From: Aliarcobacter butzleri
GTDB lineage: Bacteria > Campylobacterota > Campylobacteria > Campylobacterales > Arcobacteraceae
Length of the DNA stretch: 6,620 nt
Assembly: GCA_012522985.1 (NCBI GenBank)
Contig: JAAYJJ010000143.1
Coordinates: forward strand, 1 to 6,620
Direction: 5' to 3'
In this document: positions 5,181-6,620 of the stretch, in pieces
How positions within the stretch are numbered: the first letter of the stretch is position 1
Layout: each line of letters begins with the position of its first letter
The notes under the pieces: model-generated
What the model was told of the DNA's origin: nothing
Database searches by the model: none
What the model saw: the letters and a program-made list of their open reading frames with translations, nothing else
Made by a program: the position numbers and the translations under genes

Positions 5181-5486
5181 ATGTATTCAAAAGAGGATAT
5201 TTTTAAAGCAATCTCTACAGTTAATGATCCAGAAGTTGGATTTAATCTAGTAGAAATGGGGCTTATATATGACGCTAGTTGTGATATATTGGGTAATGCA
5301 AAGGTAACTATGACTCTTAGTACCAAGGCTTGTCCTTTACATCAACTTATAGTACAATGGGTAGAAGAGGCTGTGCTAAAAGAGTTAGAAAATGTAAAAA
5401 ATGTTGAAATAGAACTTGTTTGGGAACCAGCTTGGAATATCTCTATGGCTGATGAAAATGTACGTAAAGCTTTAGGTGGATTTTGA
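5181..5486 (+). CDS. MIP18/DUF59 family metal-sulfur cluster assembly factor
   Basis: DUF59 (MIP18-like) proteins, including SufT and PaaD relatives, help assemble or insert iron-sulfur and related cofactors in the cytoplasm. The 101-residue product is essentially the whole domain: DPEVGFNLVEMGLIYD (16-31), the strand KVTMTLSTKACP with the conserved reactive cysteine C51, and ELVWEPAW (78-85). The ATG at 5181 is preferred because AGGAG (5171-5175) lies 5 nt before it. The GTG at 5175 and ATG at 5178 are too close to that site. The gene starts 2 nt after the stop of the membrane-protein gene, so the two are probably coupled and the product may mature a partner made by the same operon. Its 3' end overlaps the convergent minus-strand gene by 15 nt. 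Confidence 0.9.
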   Translation: MYSKEDIFKAISTVNDPEVGFNLVEMGLIYDASCDILGNAKVTMTLSTKACPLHQLIVQWVEEAVLKELENVKNVEIELVWEPAWNISMADENVRKALGGF

Positions 5487-5666
5487 TCTTTTTAAAAAAG
5501 AGATAATATCTTTGATAATCAAAACTATAGAAACTAGGGCAAGAAGAAGTAGGGCTATACTTACATCTTGCTCTAAATAAAACCATAAAATAGATACATA
5601 TATAACTATTGGCCATTTAAGAAAATAAAAAAATATTATAATGCTACCGTATAGCTTATTTATCAT
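5472..5666 (-). CDS. Small two-helix membrane protein, unknown function
   Basis: The 64-residue product has two hydrophobic stretches, about 8-31 and 36-53, joined by a short acidic turn (LEQDV), and a basic C-terminus (KRSKST). No signature of a known family is recognised. The ATG lies inside the last codons of the Crp/Fnr gene (11-nt overlap), which suggests translation is coupled to that gene, since no good ribosome binding site is seen. The 3' end overlaps the DUF59 gene from the opposite strand by 15 nt. Clear helix-turn-helix membrane character and operon position favour a real gene. The weak start signal and short length are reasons for doubt. Confidence 0.55.
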   Translation of the reverse strand: MINKLYGSIIIFFYFLKWPIVIYVSILWFYLEQDVSIALLLLALVSIVLIIKDIISFLKRSKST

Positions 5667-6366
5667 CGTTAGTTTTTGTAAGTTTATTGATTTGATTCAT
5701 ATCAAAATCATATTGTGCTATGCACTCTACTACAGCATCATTTAAAATAGAGATTTTTCCTCTATTGATAGCTATAGCCTCAACAGTTTTTAGTTTGTTT
5801 AATATCCTAGATAGGGTTTCAGATGAGATACATAAATCTTGTGCTACTTTCCATCTTTTGGTTCTATTGAAATAGTCAAGATCTTGAAGTAGTTGAGCTG
5901 AAATTCTTTGGATTATAGAGAGGTTTTTCATAGGTCTTAAGTTGTTTTCATTGATATGGAAAAAAAGCTTATCACCTATAGTTTTGAGTAAGCATTCATT
6001 TGCCAATGAAGCACTTAGGGCATTGGTAGAAAATGTTTTTTTAAATAGTGCATAATCTATAATAATAAAGGTACTATCCTCTTCACATCTTAGACTAGCT
6101 GGATATGGGATATTTTGTACATTTGCAAGTTCTGCTATGATATTGGTAGGATAGAAATATTTTAAAACCTGAATAGAAAAATCTTCATATGTTTTATATA
6201 CAGAAGCAACACCTTCTATAATGATATATAATACTTTAGGTTTATCGCCTTCATAAAATAATATATTGTCTTTTTTGTATTTTTTAACAGTTGATATATC
6301 TGCAAGTTGCTTAATCATCTCATCTGTGAAGGAAATAAAAATCTTTTTTAAATGTTCTTCTATCAT
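5656..6366 (-). CDS. Crp/Fnr-family transcriptional regulator without Fe-S cysteines
   Basis: The 236-residue product has the Crp/Fnr layout. A cyclic-nucleotide-type beta-roll sensor covers about 10-115 (KKDNILFYEGDKPKVLYIIIEG at 31-52), then a long dimer helix, then a winged helix-turn-helix from about 165 to 208. The recognition helix SSETLSRILNKL (181-192) carries E183, S186 and R187, the E..SR pattern by which FNR-like proteins read TTGAT half-sites. Cysteines are C94, C125, C179 and C215, so the N-terminal cysteine cluster of oxygen-sensing FNR is absent and the signal may be sensed otherwise, as in DNR/NnrR-type nitric oxide regulators. GAGGT lies 6 nt before the ATG. The perfect FNR-type site at 3511-3524 is a natural target. 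Family is certain; the ligand and target are inferred. Confidence 0.93.
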   Translation of the reverse strand: MIEEHLKKIFISFTDEMIKQLADISTVKKYKKDNILFYEGDKPKVLYIIIEGVASVYKTYEDFSIQVLKYFYPTNIIAELANVQNIPYPASLRCEEDSTFIIIDYALFKKTFSTNALSASLANECLLKTIGDKLFFHINENNLRPMKNLSIIQRISAQLLQDLDYFNRTKRWKVAQDLCISSETLSRILNKLKTVEAIAINRGKISILNDAVVECIAQYDFDMNQINKLTKTNDDK

Positions 6367-6403
6367 AGCTACACCTCATAAATAACTAAAATAAGTTACA
6401 AAT

Positions 6404-6427
6404 TTTATACGAATTGGATTATATCAT
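6404..6427 (-). promoter_or_regulatory. Candidate promoter and autoregulatory site of the Crp/Fnr gene
   Basis: On the minus strand TATAAA at 6409-6404 would start transcription near 6397, leaving a leader of about 31 nt with GAGGT before the regulator ATG. Just upstream, 6414-6427 reads TTGGATTATATCAT on the plus strand. This matches 11 of 14 positions of the perfect FNR-type site at 3511-3524 and is centred near -23.5, where binding would block polymerase. A second TATAAT (minus, 6423-6418) lies within it. The match is degenerate in an AT-rich region. Confidence 0.3.
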
Positions 6428-6456
6428 ATATATTATCCTTTTTAGTTTAAAACTTA

Positions 6457-6615
6457 TTATAATAAACATAACAGTTTACAATATATTACTATAGAGCCAC
6501 TTGCAAATTCAAATCCAACCAAGTAACTAGTTTTTTTATTGTAGCTATTTTCGACTTTTAAAAAATCATTTTCTTCATGTGTCAAATAGTTTTTTAACTT
6601 TTCATTTAAATTCAT
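6457..6615 (-). CDS. Hypothetical 52-residue protein
   Basis: An open frame of 52 codons starts at ATG 6615-6613 and ends at TAA 6459-6457. The product begins MNLNEKLKNYLTHEENDF, is mostly polar, and ends with a hydrophobic stretch containing two cysteines (SIVIYCKLLCLL). A TAG lies directly before the ATG in the same frame, so this is the true 5' limit of the frame. The TAG could also be the stop of a gene beyond the edge. The ribosome binding site would be outside the window. It is on the same strand as the Crp/Fnr gene, with 90 nt between. I do not recognise a family. It may be a real small gene, a truncated remnant, or chance in AT-rich DNA. Confidence 0.35.
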   Translation of the reverse strand: MNLNEKLKNYLTHEENDFLKVENSYNKKTSYLVGFEFASGSIVIYCKLLCLL

Positions 6616-6620
6616 CTAAA

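Noticed and set aside
5175..5183. GTG at 5175 or ATG at 5178 as start of the DUF59 gene
   Set aside because: AGGAG occupies 5171-5175, overlapping the GTG and only 2 nt from the 5178 ATG; the ATG at 5181 has proper spacing.
6416..6438. 23-nt near-palindrome GGAT(T)ATAT/ATAT(T)ATCC as a separate operator
   Set aside because: It is composed almost only of A and T and overlaps the better-motivated FNR-like site, so chance symmetry cannot be excluded.

Overview
The window is AT-rich, with ATA/AGA-heavy codon use, and carries a gene set typical of Campylobacterota (the former Epsilonproteobacteria). The evidence for this is a short HP0268-like protein encoded divergently from nusA, a nusA that starts its own transcript without rimP in front, and a NusA lacking the C-terminal acidic repeats. 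I cannot name the genus. A free-living Sulfurimonas-, Sulfurovum- or Arcobacter-like organism would fit, but that is inference.

Layout. Positions 1-138 (minus) hold the 5' part of the HP0268-like gene. Positions 139-266 are a divergent promoter region. Positions 267-2821 (plus) hold the housekeeping pair nusA-cysS, separated by 8 nt. Positions 2822-3206 have no gene. This stretch contains two inverted copies of a REP-like hairpin with compensatory stem changes, several other inverted repeats, and nine degenerate 7-nt tandem units that run up to the stop codon of the next gene. Positions 3207-3491 (minus) encode a tiny stand-alone J-domain protein.

Positions 3492-3579 are a second divergent promoter region with a perfect FNR-type palindrome. 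It sits at exactly -41.5 relative to the start site predicted from a good -10 box. This promoter serves a tight three-gene operon on the plus strand. Its genes encode a DUF2249-like small protein with a C-terminal Cys tail (3580-3939), a 12-segment, histidine-bearing membrane protein that resembles heme-copper oxidase subunit I only distantly (3943-5178), and a MIP18/DUF59 metal-sulfur cluster assembly factor (5181-5486). Converging on it from the minus strand are a Crp/Fnr-family regulator (5656-6366) and a 64-residue two-helix membrane protein that overlaps genes on both sides (5472-5666). The regulator has the E..SR recognition-helix signature that reads TTGAT half-sites but lacks the FNR iron-sulfur cysteine cluster. 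A minus-strand 52-codon ORF (6457-6615) lies at the right edge.

The most interesting idea is that 3511-6366 is one self-contained regulatory and metabolic unit. A non-Fe-S Crp/Fnr regulator would switch on, through the -41.5 site, a membrane protein with possible heme or metal ligands and two small sulfur/metal-handling partners. A role in low-oxygen or nitrogen-oxide physiology is inferred, not shown by the sequence. The second interesting item is the inverted REP-like pair after cysS.
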